Origin: an uncultured Gammaproteobacteria bacterium
Lineage (GTDB): Bacteria; Pseudomonadota; Gammaproteobacteria; Arenicellales; JAANXG01
Length of the DNA stretch: 64,000 bases
NCBI GenBank assembly: GCA_947259705.1
Contig: CAMYNL010000011.1
Coordinates: 23,292-87,291, forward strand
Direction of reading: 5' to 3'
In this document: in pieces, positions 45,136 through 53,961 of the stretch
Layout of the letters: each line of letters starts with the position of its first letter
Position numbering within the stretch: the stretch's first letter is position 1
The notes under the pieces: generated by a model
Database searches by the model: none
The model's input: the letters and a program-made list of their open reading frames with translations, nothing else
Told to the model about the DNA's origin: nothing
Translations under genes and position numbers: made by a program

Positions 45136-46743
45136 TCAATCGGACAAATGTTGTTGAGTTCTTGCAAAGACATAAAAAACAGGATTGGTGTAATAGTAAT
45201 CGCTCGGGGGGCTCAGGTCTAACAGTAATGGTATGCTGACAGGCAGTATTCCCCGCTTCTCCAAATGAACTAGTTTATACGCTTCGTCGTTGAATAAGGA
45301 TTGAAAAAACTGCCATGCTTCTTCACCTTGACCATGGTGGACGGAAAAATCCGATGTCACGATGAAATCCAAATCCATATCTAAATAATTCGATAGATCA
45401 TGTGCTCCATATAAGCGGAGCTTTACCTCCTTTAGACTACGGCCCGGCGTTAATCTTGGACCAAACGATCGATCCTCCTTGTAATTTACCGTGACTCCTA
45501 CTAGAGAATTTGGCAACGCATGTTCGTTTAGCCAGGTCCCAACTCTATATCTAGGATCTTCTTCTATTTGCATAGATAATACATATGCGAGAGACAATTG
45601 CATTGTAAAGATAATTGAACCTAGAACAACCAGCCTTCCAGCCATATACATAGGACTACCGGTCTTCGCAGATGTAGCAATACTACTCAAGTAATTGGCG
45701 GAAATAATCGCCACTACAGGTGTCAAGAACAGCATATGGCGCATCATGTCACCGCCCACCCGTCCAAGTAATAATATACCCAGTATCAGCCAGCTCGCTA
45801 AAATCATGTATCCGGGAAATCTTGTTTTGAACAACTTAATGAATCCGAGATACATAGTTGCAGTCACAATAGTTCCAAATCCGTATAGAGCGGTTGTTGA
45901 AAGAAACTTGTAGGGTGAAGAGTAGGAACCAGTATTGTGTGTGACAGAGGCGATTTGAAGTCCGCCAAGAAACTGTTTCGTATATACTAACGCTTCATAA
46001 TTCCCGAGTAACCAGCCAGCTATCCAACCTGGCACAATCAATGAGAGAACAAGCAAATACTTCTTCAAATTGATAGGTGACAAAGGCTCGTCACTTCGTC
46101 TCAGATGCCATTCTGTTGCAGCGAACGCTAGTGGTAGTAAACCAATAACACCAGACAACATTGTTGCTGTTGCCAGACCACAAAATACACTTCCAGAAAA
46201 CAAAGACCTACGACTGCCTGATATCGAGGTTTGAATCGCGCAAGCCAAACTGGCTGTGAGTAATAATACGAGTAATATGTCGGGTCTCGCATAGTGCGAA
46301 GATAATACGTGAGCGGGCAATACCAGGAATATGCTCATGGCGATGAGGGCTTGAATCCTTCCTCCAATCCTTAATGCTATCCAAGCCACTAGTCCAGCCG
46401 AAATCATTGCGAATATTACGTTAAGTCCCCGCAATGCAAGAATAGTATACAGATAACTTTCATACTCAGATGACGCAAAGAAGTTGATAACCTCATGAGT
46501 CCAAAAGCTAATTCGCAAATAAAAGCACCCGCCCCATAAGAACGCGTGGGCTCTGGGGCCGGCTTCTGAGTACAGCTTTGTGCCTTCGATATATGCGACC
46601 GCTTCATCGGGATGAATTGGTACGCCCCAAGGAATTAAAGGCAATCCCCACTCAATACCAATAAGACGTAAAACGACACCTGAAACAATTAAAATAATAA
46701 TGGAAAAACCCCACCAGAAACTGCTTAAGCGTTTGCTCTCCAT
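45136..46743 (-). CDS. GT39-type (dolichyl-phosphate-mannose mannosyltransferase-like) membrane protein
   Basis: A 535-residue polytopic protein with about ten transmembrane segments. Its first periplasmic loop carries HPDEAVAY (Asp46-Glu47), the acidic pair typical of ArnT/PMT_2 glycosyltransferases that use polyprenyl-phosphate sugars. The C-terminal soluble part (residues 420-520) has DLDFIVTSDFSVHHG and is likely periplasmic. The gene is strikingly AT-rich, with many ATA, AAT and TTA codons, unlike every neighbour, which suggests recent acquisition. ATG 46743 is preferred over TTG 46770. The acceptor (lipid, protein or glycan) is unknown; no other polysaccharide genes are adjacent. Confidence 0.7.
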   Translation of the reverse strand: MESKRLSSFWWGFSIIILIVSGVVLRLIGIEWGLPLIPWGVPIHPDEAVAYIEGTKLYSEAGPRAHAFLWGGCFYLRISFWTHEVINFFASSEYESYLYTILALRGLNVIFAMISAGLVAWIALRIGGRIQALIAMSIFLVLPAHVLSSHYARPDILLVLLLTASLACAIQTSISGSRRSLFSGSVFCGLATATMLSGVIGLLPLAFAATEWHLRRSDEPLSPINLKKYLLVLSLIVPGWIAGWLLGNYEALVYTKQFLGGLQIASVTHNTGSYSSPYKFLSTTALYGFGTIVTATMYLGFIKLFKTRFPGYMILASWLILGILLLGRVGGDMMRHMLFLTPVVAIISANYLSSIATSAKTGSPMYMAGRLVVLGSIIFTMQLSLAYVLSMQIEEDPRYRVGTWLNEHALPNSLVGVTVNYKEDRSFGPRLTPGRSLKEVKLRLYGAHDLSNYLDMDLDFIVTSDFSVHHGQGEEAWQFFQSLFNDEAYKLVHLEKRGILPVSIPLLLDLSPPSDYYYTNPVFYVFARTQQHLSD

Positions 46744-46871
46744 TGTTCGAATCTCAGGAACCTTCGCCAATCCTATGTCTTATGAGTTGGATCAGAATCA
46801 AGAGCAGCCAATAAGGCTTCTTGTCACGAGGAACGCTTGGTGAAGTTTGCATTCTGAGTATATTCCTCTTG

Positions 46872-47255
46872 TTATGCGCTCTTTCTGCAATTTGCCACTT
46901 TAACTAAATTACCGTCCGGATCTCTAAAGAAGAAGGAAACAATTGATCCAGTTGCTCCGGTTCTCTCTACCGGACCTTCAATTATTTCAACCCCTTTGCT
47001 CTTTACATGTTTCATTGCCTCTTCCAACTTCATCTTAGTCATGAAACTCAAATCTTGAGAGCCGGGCATGGGCTTCTTTGCTTTTGGTTCAAATTCATTA
47101 CCATGTTCGTGAATGTTGATTGTTTGATTCTCGAACTTTAGCGCAAGCCGTCCTTCACCATATGTTTCTGGGATCATGCCAAGAACAGTTTCATAGAATC
47201 TTACGGTTACGGCAATATTCTGAACAGTCAGGACGATGTGATCGATGTTGGTGAT
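46872..47255 (-). pseudogene. VOC-family gene lacking a normal start codon
   Basis: The frame encodes a complete glyoxalase/VOC fold of 127 residues: ITNIDHIVLTVQNIAVTVRF at the N-terminus with the first metal-ligand His, INIHEHGNEF with Glu/His, and FFFRDPDGNLVKVAN at the end. But the codon before ITNIDH is a stop (47256-47258) and no ATG/GTG/TTG precedes the fold; the only in-frame ATG, 47177, lies inside it. Either translation uses an ATC codon, or the start was lost when flanking DNA was rearranged. It lies in the AT-rich segment next to an IS3 remnant. Confidence 0.55.
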
Positions 47256-47351
47256 CTATATTTGTCTATACTCGCATAATGATTGTTTCGCCGGCTGGAA
47301 ATGCGCCCTGCGTAGCGACGGTCCGCGTGCCGACTGTCGTAAGCTTCCCCA

Positions 47352-47630
47352 TTATGGCGACGGTTCACAACAAGAGTTTCCCGGCTTAAGGTTTGTATGA
47401 ACGACAGGCGGTAATCCGCCTAAACCATCATGTGGACGATGCTCGTTGTACTGACGGACCGACCGGCTGGTGCTTTCCCGAACTGCTTCGAGATTTCGGA
47501 ACATACATAGATCATAATCAACGGGCTGTGATTCGTCAGCGGGATAGCCTCGGGAATCCTGTAGAGACAAGGTAGTGTATACGGGGTCGACCAAACTCCC
47601 TGCGAGAGGCCGTAGGTTATTTCTTGCCAC
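47352..47630 (-). mobile_element. IS3-family transposase remnant
   Basis: The middle of this frame reads FRNLEAVRESTSRSVRQY and NEHRPHDGLGGLPPVV, matching the C-terminal end of IS3-family OrfB transposases (typically YN..RPH.SLGGLTP). The upstream residues (about 47 codons) do not match a transposase and the catalytic DDE region is missing. No terminal inverted repeats were found. It is a decayed fragment marking an old insertion next to the AT-rich genes. Confidence 0.6.
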
Positions 47631-47884
47631 GCTGTAATGTTTTACATGGCCATCTTGTTTTGAGCGGCTGCTTTGGCTTTAACCCGGAAGCATCGTAATT
47701 TTCCAACAATGTCTTTAATTGACTACAACGCGGCACTTTCGAGTGCTTGCCGGGCAAACATAGGATGGACTTATGAGGCTACAGACCCAGGCCCGATTTG
47801 TAAAAGATGGATAGGTCCAGAGCTTGACCACATACGTCTTGCCATGCCGCGGAACATATCGATCTAAGGTCGCCTGGTTTGGGA

Positions 47885-48238
47885 CTAGGGCGTCGTTTCT
47901 ACCGAGATCCTGATACTGGAATAGTAAGCGGCGAGGTTCTCTATGTCGGAATCGCTCAGCCCCTTTGCAACCACGCCCATAACCGCGTGCTGCCGCTTAC
48001 CCGAGCGGTAATCCAGGAGCTGCTGGCGCAGGTAAGGTTCGAGCTGCCCGGCGATATTGGGGGCATCGGGGCGCACACTGATGCCATCGATACCGTGACA
48101 GACGCGGCAGGCCGCCGCTAGGTGGCGCCCAGCCACAAGGTCACCGGCCGCGGCGATCGCGGTCGGAGTGAGTAGAGATGCCAGCAACGCAAGTCTCAGC
48201 GAGGGCAAATAGCCTCGTCCGACAGCCGAGGATTTCAC
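47885..48238 (-). CDS. Class I c-type cytochrome
   Basis: A 117-residue periplasmic cytochrome c. A signal peptide (residues 1-31, ending AIAAAG) precedes the heme motif CRVCH (Cys44, Cys47, His48). The sixth ligand is probably the Met in AVMGVVAKGLSD, and a terminal helix (DIENLAAYYSS) follows, as in cytochrome c4/c5 halves. It lies 82 bases after a PQQ-type sugar dehydrogenase on the same strand, so it may accept that enzyme's electrons. Confidence 0.85.
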   Translation of the reverse strand: MKSSAVGRGYLPSLRLALLASLLTPTAIAAAGDLVAGRHLAAACRVCHGIDGISVRPDAPNIAGQLEPYLRQQLLDYRSGKRQHAVMGVVAKGLSDSDIENLAAYYSSIRISVETTP

Positions 48239-48320
48239 AGCACAGTTGCGGAATGGCGGCAGCGGGACACGAGCCGAAACGACCGTGCCCGTGGCCCGCC
48301 AGAGACTCTGCCTCCGCCTG

Positions 48321-49577
48321 TCAACCGTCGTACCAGATGCGGTATATCGCGCCAGCGAGGTCGTCGGATACCAGGATCGAACCGTCCAGGAACTGGATCA
48401 CATCCACCGGCCGCCCCAGGTATTCCCCGGTTTCCGCGTCGAGCCAGCCGTGAGCGAATACCGTGGTTTCCGCGGCGCTGCCGTCCTCGTTCAGGCTCGT
48501 GAACATGATGCGCGCGCCCACCGGGGTGGTGCGGTTCCAGGAGCCGTGTTGCGCGCTGAAGATGCCGCCACGATACTTGTCCGGGAACATGTTGCCGTTA
48601 TAGAACATCAGTCCCAGATCCGCCGCGTGGGCATCCATCTCTACAGCGGGAAACACGGCGTCAGCCGGTGGTTCCGAGTCCTTGTATTCCACCGTCCGCA
48701 CCTTGCCGCCGCCGTACCAGGGGAATCCGAAGTGCTGGCCCGGCCCGGTGATCCGGTTCAGTTCGCCGGGCGGGATGTCGTCCCCCATACCGTCCACCTG
48801 GTTGTCCGTGAACCAGAGGTCGCCGTTGGCCGGGTTGAAGGCAATGCCGACAGAGTTCCTGATGCCGCGCGCAAAGACCTCCCAGTTCTTGCCGTCCCGA
48901 TCCATGCGTACGATGCCGCCGATGCCCGCGGCGTTGTACTTGTCCATCTTTTCTGGCGCGAAGACGTTGTAGGGCTGACCCTGGGAGACGTAGATCTTGT
49001 TGTCGGGCCCGATGGCGCAGACCCGTGCGCCATGGTTGAAGGACTCCTCGTCTCGGGGGATCAGCGGTTCCTTCACCACTCCCACCGCGACGTCCGGCCC
49101 CTCGTAGAAAAACTCGGCGGCCGGGAACACCAGCAGCCGGTTGTGCTCGGCGATGTAAAGGAACCCGTCTTTGCTAAAACACATGCCGTTGGGTACGTTA
49201 AGGCTGAGACTGGGCGCAAATCGCTTGACTTCGTCGGCCACCCGGTTGCGGTCACGATCGGTGACGGCCCAGGCGGCGGTCTTGCGGGTGCCCACGAACA
49301 CCGTGCCGACGTTATTGCCCACGGCCATGTGGCGGGCGTCCGGCACCACGGCGTAGAGATCAATCTTGAAGCCGGGCGGCAGCTTCACCCGCGCGGCGAT
49401 TTTGCGCAATGCCTCGGAGGTCGCGCCCTGCTGTGCCACGGTCTCCAGCTCCAGGGCGGTGCCGGTGGTCTTGAAGTCCTGCAGCTTCTTGAGATTCTGT
49501 GCGTTGACTCCGGTTGCGACTGTAGTGGATAGCGCGAGCGCTCCCACGATGACTGCTGCCTGCTTGATTCTTGCCAT
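48321..49577 (-). CDS. PQQ-dependent sugar/sorbosone dehydrogenase family protein
   Basis: A 418-residue secreted protein. Residues 1-27 are a signal peptide (VIVGALALSTTVATGVNAQ). The rest is a six-bladed beta-propeller of the soluble glucose/sorbosone dehydrogenase type, with PPGFKIDLYAVVPDARHM, PNGMCFSKDGFLYIAEHNRL, FNHGARVCAIGPDNKIYVS, GIRNSVGIAFNPANGDLWFTDN and SILVSDDLAGAIYRIWY. The family binds PQQ and Ca2+ and passes electrons to cytochromes. ATG 49577 has a textbook AGGAGG; a longer frame to 49622 is discarded. Its partner may be the cytochrome c downstream. No PQQ biosynthesis genes are in the window. Confidence 0.85.
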   Translation of the reverse strand: MARIKQAAVIVGALALSTTVATGVNAQNLKKLQDFKTTGTALELETVAQQGATSEALRKIAARVKLPPGFKIDLYAVVPDARHMAVGNNVGTVFVGTRKTAAWAVTDRDRNRVADEVKRFAPSLSLNVPNGMCFSKDGFLYIAEHNRLLVFPAAEFFYEGPDVAVGVVKEPLIPRDEESFNHGARVCAIGPDNKIYVSQGQPYNVFAPEKMDKYNAAGIGGIVRMDRDGKNWEVFARGIRNSVGIAFNPANGDLWFTDNQVDGMGDDIPPGELNRITGPGQHFGFPWYGGGKVRTVEYKDSEPPADAVFPAVEMDAHAADLGLMFYNGNMFPDKYRGGIFSAQHGSWNRTTPVGARIMFTSLNEDGSAAETTVFAHGWLDAETGEYLGRPVDVIQFLDGSILVSDDLAGAIYRIWYDG

Positions 49578-50076
49578 GGTGTCCTCCTCTCCTTTTGCCT
49601 GTGCTCTCACGTAGCTGCGCATTCAGCCACCGGCCTATGCTAGCGCAATCGGCATTGGCGGTCGAAACACTCTTACGGGGAAGCTATGCCGCGCGGGCCG
49701 CAAGGGAACCTGCCCGTTCAGCGGGAGCGGCGCGGGGCTGACGGAATGAAGTTATTGGTCGATACGTGGCGGACTTTCCGTGAATCGGCGAAGAAACGAC
49801 CAAATGCGACAGCTGCCGCGTCCGTTTCCCAGGCAGCCGGCCGCGCGCTGGAAAAGAGGAGGCAGGGTACCGATGGACCCTCGCAGGGGGCAAACGGACA
49901 GCCGCCGTCTCCCGGTCCACGGCCGGGGTAAACCACCGGTATTCTCTGCCCGGGTAAGCGCGGGTCTGGCGATGCCACCGGTCAATCGACACCTCCCCGG
50001 TACCACAGTAGCTTACCGGCGGGGTCACAAGCTTACTGGTGACAGCGAGCGAGCCATGTGCCCGCGCGCCCGCATT
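49578..50076. other. 500-base gap between two minus-strand genes
   Basis: Short frames on both strands are Pro/Arg-rich and match nothing. I see no terminator for the acyl-CoA ligase operon and no clear promoter for the dehydrogenase beyond its ribosome binding site. Nothing else recognised. Confidence 0.35.
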
Positions 50077-51789
50077 TCAGCCTCCCGGCGCCTGGCCCAT
50101 CTTCTCCAGCGCCAGGTCGCGCATACGGAATTTCTGCAGCTTGCCGGTGACCGTCATCGGGAACTCGTCCACGAACCAGATATGCGCTGGTATCTTGAAG
50201 TGGGCTATGCCCCCGTTGCAGTATGCACGGACCTCGGCCTCGGTCATGGCCGCTCCCTCGTGCAACTGTATCCAGGCCATGATCTCCTCACCGTAAAACT
50301 CGTCCGGAATCCCGAACACCGCCGCCTCTGCGATCTTGGGGTGCGCGTAGAGGAAATCCTCGATCTCCCGCGGGTAGACATTCTCGCCGCCGCGGATGAT
50401 CATCTCCTTGCGGCGGCCGGTGATGCGCAGGTAGCCGTCACGGTCCATGCAGCCGAGGTCCCCTGAAAGCAGCCACCCGCTCTCGTCAACCGCTTCCGCG
50501 GTGGCAGCACTGTCCGCGTAGTAGCCGCGCATGATGTGGTAGCCGCGGAAACACACCTCGCCGACCTCGCCGATGGGTACGGTATGGCCGCTTTCGGTGT
50601 CCACCACCTTCACCTCCTGGTGGGGCAGGTTGGTGCCCACCGTCTCCACCCGCCGCCGAGGGGTGTCTCCCGCTACGGTGAGATGGGTCAGCGGCGAGGC
50701 CTCGGTCTCCCCGTAACCGATGAGGATGTCGCGGCAATGCATGTCATGCATCACACGTTGCATGAGCGCGGGCGGGCAGGGGGCGCCGGCCATGATGCCA
50801 GTACGCAGGGTAGTCAGGTCGAAATCCCGGAAGCGCGGGTGATCGAGCTGGGCAGTGAACATTGTCGGCACGCCGTGCACGGCGGTGCACTGCTCCTGTT
50901 GGATACCTGCCAGCACCTGCTCAGCGTCGAAGTGCTCGCAGGGGATGACGACGCAGGCACCCACGGACAGGCACAGCAGGTTCGCCAGCACCATGCCGAA
51001 GCAATGATAGAAAGGCACCGGCACCGCCAGCCTGTCGGTTTCACCGAAGTCCATCGCGCGGGCGGCGAACCAGGCATTGTTGAGGATGTTGTGGTGCGTC
51101 AGCACCACGGCCTTGGGAAAGCCGGTGGTGCCTGAAGTGAACTGGATGTTGATGGCGTCGTCGCGGTCCAGCGCCGCCGTCACTTGGTCCAGTGTGGTCG
51201 TGTCGAGCGCTTCGCCCGCCGCCAGCAGGTCCTGCCAGACGGTGAATCCCGGCTGTGGCCGCGGTGTTAGAGCCGGATCGGCAGGGTCATACAGCACCAC
51301 CTTGCGCAGCGCGGGCAGCTCGGGGTTGGCGAGGCGGGCCAGCCTCGGCGACTCGAGTTCCGGCAGCAGCCCGGTGAGCATGGCCACATAGTCGCTGTGC
51401 CGGAAGCGCGGGATGGCGAACAGGCCCTGCACCTCGGCGCGTTTCAGGACATAGGCCAGCTCCTGCGCCCGGTTCGCGGGGTTGATGTTCACCAGAACCG
51501 CGCCGATGCGGGCGGTGGCCAGCTGCAGCAACAGCCACTCGGTGTTGTTGGTGGACCATACACCGATGCGGTCCCCGCGCTGAAAATCCAGCGCCAGCAG
51601 GCCGCGCGCCACTTCGTCCGTGGCTTCGCTCAGCTCCTGATAGCTGAGGCGGCGCCGTTGCGGGATCGAGACTACTGCGTCGCGCTGACCGTGTCGAGCG
51701 ACAACGGCGGCGAAATGCTCCGGGATGCTGGCCCCCAGCAGTGGCTCGGCACCGCCCCGGTGGCAGTAGCTGCTCTGAGGCCTGTCCAC
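50077..51789 (-). CDS. Acyl-CoA ligase (AMP-forming), ACSF2-like
   Basis: A 570-residue adenylate-forming enzyme: P-loop QFTSGTTGFPKAVVLTHHN near residues 203-221, GYGETEASPLTH near 350, SGDLGCMDRDGYLRITGRRKEMI near 437-459 and GENVYPREIEDFL near 462, and the C-terminal lysine in TGKLQKFRMR. These match ACSF2-type medium or branched-chain acyl-CoA synthetases making acyl-CoA, AMP and PPi. The start is GTG 51789, 10 bases after the oxidoreductase beta subunit stop, so it is the last gene of the five-gene operon. In that setting it would feed acyl-CoA to, or hydrolyse product from, the 2-oxoacid oxidoreductase; the forward reaction is energetically favoured. Confidence 0.85.
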   Translation of the reverse strand: MDRPQSSYCHRGGAEPLLGASIPEHFAAVVARHGQRDAVVSIPQRRRLSYQELSEATDEVARGLLALDFQRGDRIGVWSTNNTEWLLLQLATARIGAVLVNINPANRAQELAYVLKRAEVQGLFAIPRFRHSDYVAMLTGLLPELESPRLARLANPELPALRKVVLYDPADPALTPRPQPGFTVWQDLLAAGEALDTTTLDQVTAALDRDDAINIQFTSGTTGFPKAVVLTHHNILNNAWFAARAMDFGETDRLAVPVPFYHCFGMVLANLLCLSVGACVVIPCEHFDAEQVLAGIQQEQCTAVHGVPTMFTAQLDHPRFRDFDLTTLRTGIMAGAPCPPALMQRVMHDMHCRDILIGYGETEASPLTHLTVAGDTPRRRVETVGTNLPHQEVKVVDTESGHTVPIGEVGEVCFRGYHIMRGYYADSAATAEAVDESGWLLSGDLGCMDRDGYLRITGRRKEMIIRGGENVYPREIEDFLYAHPKIAEAAVFGIPDEFYGEEIMAWIQLHEGAAMTEAEVRAYCNGGIAHFKIPAHIWFVDEFPMTVTGKLQKFRMRDLALEKMGQAPGG

Positions 51790-51799
51790 GATGCTCTGC

Positions 51800-52717
51800 T
51801 CAGGCCTCGACCGTGTCCCAGTAGCGGTCGATGCGCGCCTGGATCTCCGCCAGCATGTGTTTCCCGCGCTGGTCCAGAAAAAGGTGAGCGAAGCGGCCCT
51901 GCATCTTCAGATACTCTGCCACCGGGCGTCGCGGCCGGGGCATGCGGGTATGGGTGACGGTGCCATCGACGTATTCCTTCAGCGGCCAGATGCCGGTCTG
52001 AACCGCCAGTTTGCCGATGTCCGCGGTATGCCTGGGTTCGTAGTCCCAGCCGGTGGGGCAGGGGGCGAGGGCGATGATCAGTCGCGGGCCGTCGAGCTGT
52101 TTCGCCTTTTCCACCTTGCGTGCGAGGTCCAGCGGCTCGGCACCGATGACCGTCGCCACGTAGGTCGGCTTGTGCGCGGCCCAGATCGAGAACAGGTCCT
52201 TCTTGAAGCCGGCGAAGCCCGAGGGGCCGCGGCTGGTGGCGGTGCGGGCACCGTGGGGCGTGGCGCCGGAGTACTGCTGGCCGGTGTTGCCGTAGCCCTC
52301 GTTGTCATAGCAGATGTAGAGAAAGTCCAGCCCGCGCTCGATGGCCCCGGACGTGGCGGACAGCCCCATGCCGTAGGCGGCGCCGTCCCCGGTCAGCACC
52401 ACCACGTCCAGGTCCTCTTCCTTCGTGATGGACCGGCGCTGCAGCAGGATATCCAGCGCGTCGCGAATACCCTGCGCGCCCGCCGGCGCCGAGGCCATGG
52501 CGGTGTACAGCCACGAGCCCCGGAACGGGGTAAAAGGGTAGGTGGCCAGCAGGGTCATGCAGCCCGCGGCGTTGACGAACACCGTCCGGCTGCCGAGCAC
52601 GTCGTAGATCTCGTGCAGCGCCTCCAGTCCGCCGCAGCCGGCGCACATCGGCGTACCGGTGCCAAGCAGGTGTGCCGAGGGCAGGTCCTTCATGCGCTTG
52701 TACATCGATTCCTTCAT
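51800..52717 (-). CDS. 2-Oxoacid:ferredoxin oxidoreductase beta subunit
   Basis: A 305-residue thiamine-diphosphate subunit of the PorB type: MCAGCGGLEALHEIY near residues 24-38 with cluster cysteines, NAAGCMTLLATYPFTPF near 49-65, TGDGAAYGMGLSA near 109-121 (the GDG ThDP motif), YDNEGYGNTGQQYSGATPHGA near 137-157. It holds ThDP and a [4Fe-4S] cluster, and decarboxylates 2-oxoacids to acyl-CoA with reduced ferredoxin, or reversibly carboxylates acyl-CoA. The start overlaps the alpha subunit stop by four bases (ATGA). Confidence 0.92.
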   Translation of the reverse strand: MKESMYKRMKDLPSAHLLGTGTPMCAGCGGLEALHEIYDVLGSRTVFVNAAGCMTLLATYPFTPFRGSWLYTAMASAPAGAQGIRDALDILLQRRSITKEEDLDVVVLTGDGAAYGMGLSATSGAIERGLDFLYICYDNEGYGNTGQQYSGATPHGARTATSRGPSGFAGFKKDLFSIWAAHKPTYVATVIGAEPLDLARKVEKAKQLDGPRLIIALAPCPTGWDYEPRHTADIGKLAVQTGIWPLKEYVDGTVTHTRMPRPRRPVAEYLKMQGRFAHLFLDQRGKHMLAEIQARIDRYWDTVEA

Positions 52718-53961
52718 GGCTCTTTCCCCAGTTCACTGCGCTCGACCCGGGCGATTGTCTGCAGCTTCCGTACTTCGCGCAGCTCGTCCCGGGTGTACAG
52801 CAGTCTCGGCGGCGGAACCGTGCCGCTGTCGGCCGCCTCACGGGTGACGGATACCATCTCGTAGAACTCCTCGGCGCTGATGTCGCGGCCACCCAGGCCG
52901 CCGATGAAGCTGGTCAGCACCGGCGGTGCGTCCTTGCGGCCGTAGAGCGCGGAGGCGATCTCGCTGTGCAGCACCCCGCCCTTGCCCATGGACAGGTTCT
53001 GGTCGATGACGGCGACACCGCGCTTGCCTGCCAGGTACTCGCGCAAGCGGTCGGCGGGGAACGGCCTCAGCAGGCGCGGCCGCAGCAGGCCCGCCGCGAC
53101 ACCCGCGTCGCGCAGCCGCTCCACGGCCTCGCGCGCCTTGGTGGCAAAGGAGCCCATCATGACCAAGACGATCTCGGCATCTCCGCAGCGATAATCCTCC
53201 ACTGCCGCATGGCTGCGCCCGAAGCGGGCCGTAAAATCCGCCGCGACTTCGTCGTAGACCTTGAGGGCCTCCAGCGCCGCAAGATGGGTCTCGTAGCGGA
53301 AATAGGAGTAGGGGGACCCGCCGAGCACGGCCACGGCCTGGCTCTCGGGCTGGCTGGCGCGAAAGCGTATGCTCTCGGCGTCGAAGGCGGGCAGGAAGGC
53401 ATCCACGGCGCCGGGTTCGGGGATGATGACCGGCTCGCGGGTGAACGAAAGGTAGAAGCCGTCGAGGTTGACGATCACCGGCAGCCGCACGCGCGGGTCC
53501 TCCGCCAGCCGATAGGCGATCAGCAGGCTGTCCAGCACCTCCTGGCAGTTGGCGCAATGGATCTGCAGCATGCCGCTGTCGCGGGCGGCCAAGATGTCAT
53601 TGTGATCCGGCTCCAAGGTGACGGGCGCCGCCAGCGCCCGCGACACGTTCACCAACACAAAGGGGACCCGCCAGCCCGCCACGGTGTAGATCATTTCCAT
53701 GCCGTACAGCAGCCCCTGGCTGGAGGTGGCGCTGAATACCCGCACGCCGGTAGCCGCGGCGGCACCGGCTGCGGTGATCATCGAGTGCTCCGACTCCAGC
53801 GTCACCAGCCGGCCCGCCATGACGCCGCTGTCGTACCAGTCGGACAGGGTCTCGATAATCTCGGTCTGCGGCGTGATGGGGAAGGCAGGGACGTAGTCCA
53901 CCCGCGCCAGGCGAGCACCCCAGGCGGCGGCAAGATTGCCGGTGAGCAGTTCACGCGTCAC
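52714..53961 (-). CDS. 2-Oxoacid:ferredoxin oxidoreductase alpha subunit
   Basis: A 415-residue PorA-type subunit. It begins TRELLTGNLAAAWGARLARV and has the family signature FPITPQTEIIETL near 26-38, LESEHSMITAAGAAAATG near 55-72, and TSSQGLLYGMEMIYTVAGW near 78-96. A central PVIVNLDGFYLSFTREPV and GKRGVAVIDQNLSMGKGG in domain II follow. The GTG at 53961 is preferred because GGGAGG lies 9 bases upstream; an ATG at 53997 is also in frame. It overlaps the end of the gamma-delta gene by 11 bases. It binds 2-oxoacid and CoA with the beta subunit. Confidence 0.9.
   Translation of the reverse strand: MTRELLTGNLAAAWGARLARVDYVPAFPITPQTEIIETLSDWYDSGVMAGRLVTLESEHSMITAAGAAAATGVRVFSATSSQGLLYGMEMIYTVAGWRVPFVLVNVSRALAAPVTLEPDHNDILAARDSGMLQIHCANCQEVLDSLLIAYRLAEDPRVRLPVIVNLDGFYLSFTREPVIIPEPGAVDAFLPAFDAESIRFRASQPESQAVAVLGGSPYSYFRYETHLAALEALKVYDEVAADFTARFGRSHAAVEDYRCGDAEIVLVMMGSFATKAREAVERLRDAGVAAGLLRPRLLRPFPADRLREYLAGKRGVAVIDQNLSMGKGGVLHSEIASALYGRKDAPPVLTSFIGGLGGRDISAEEFYEMVSVTREAADSGTVPPPRLLYTRDELREVRKLQTIARVERSELGKEP

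Noticed and set aside
51791..52864. Long plus-strand frame opposite the oxidoreductase beta subunit
   Set aside because: A shadow caused by high GC codon bias.
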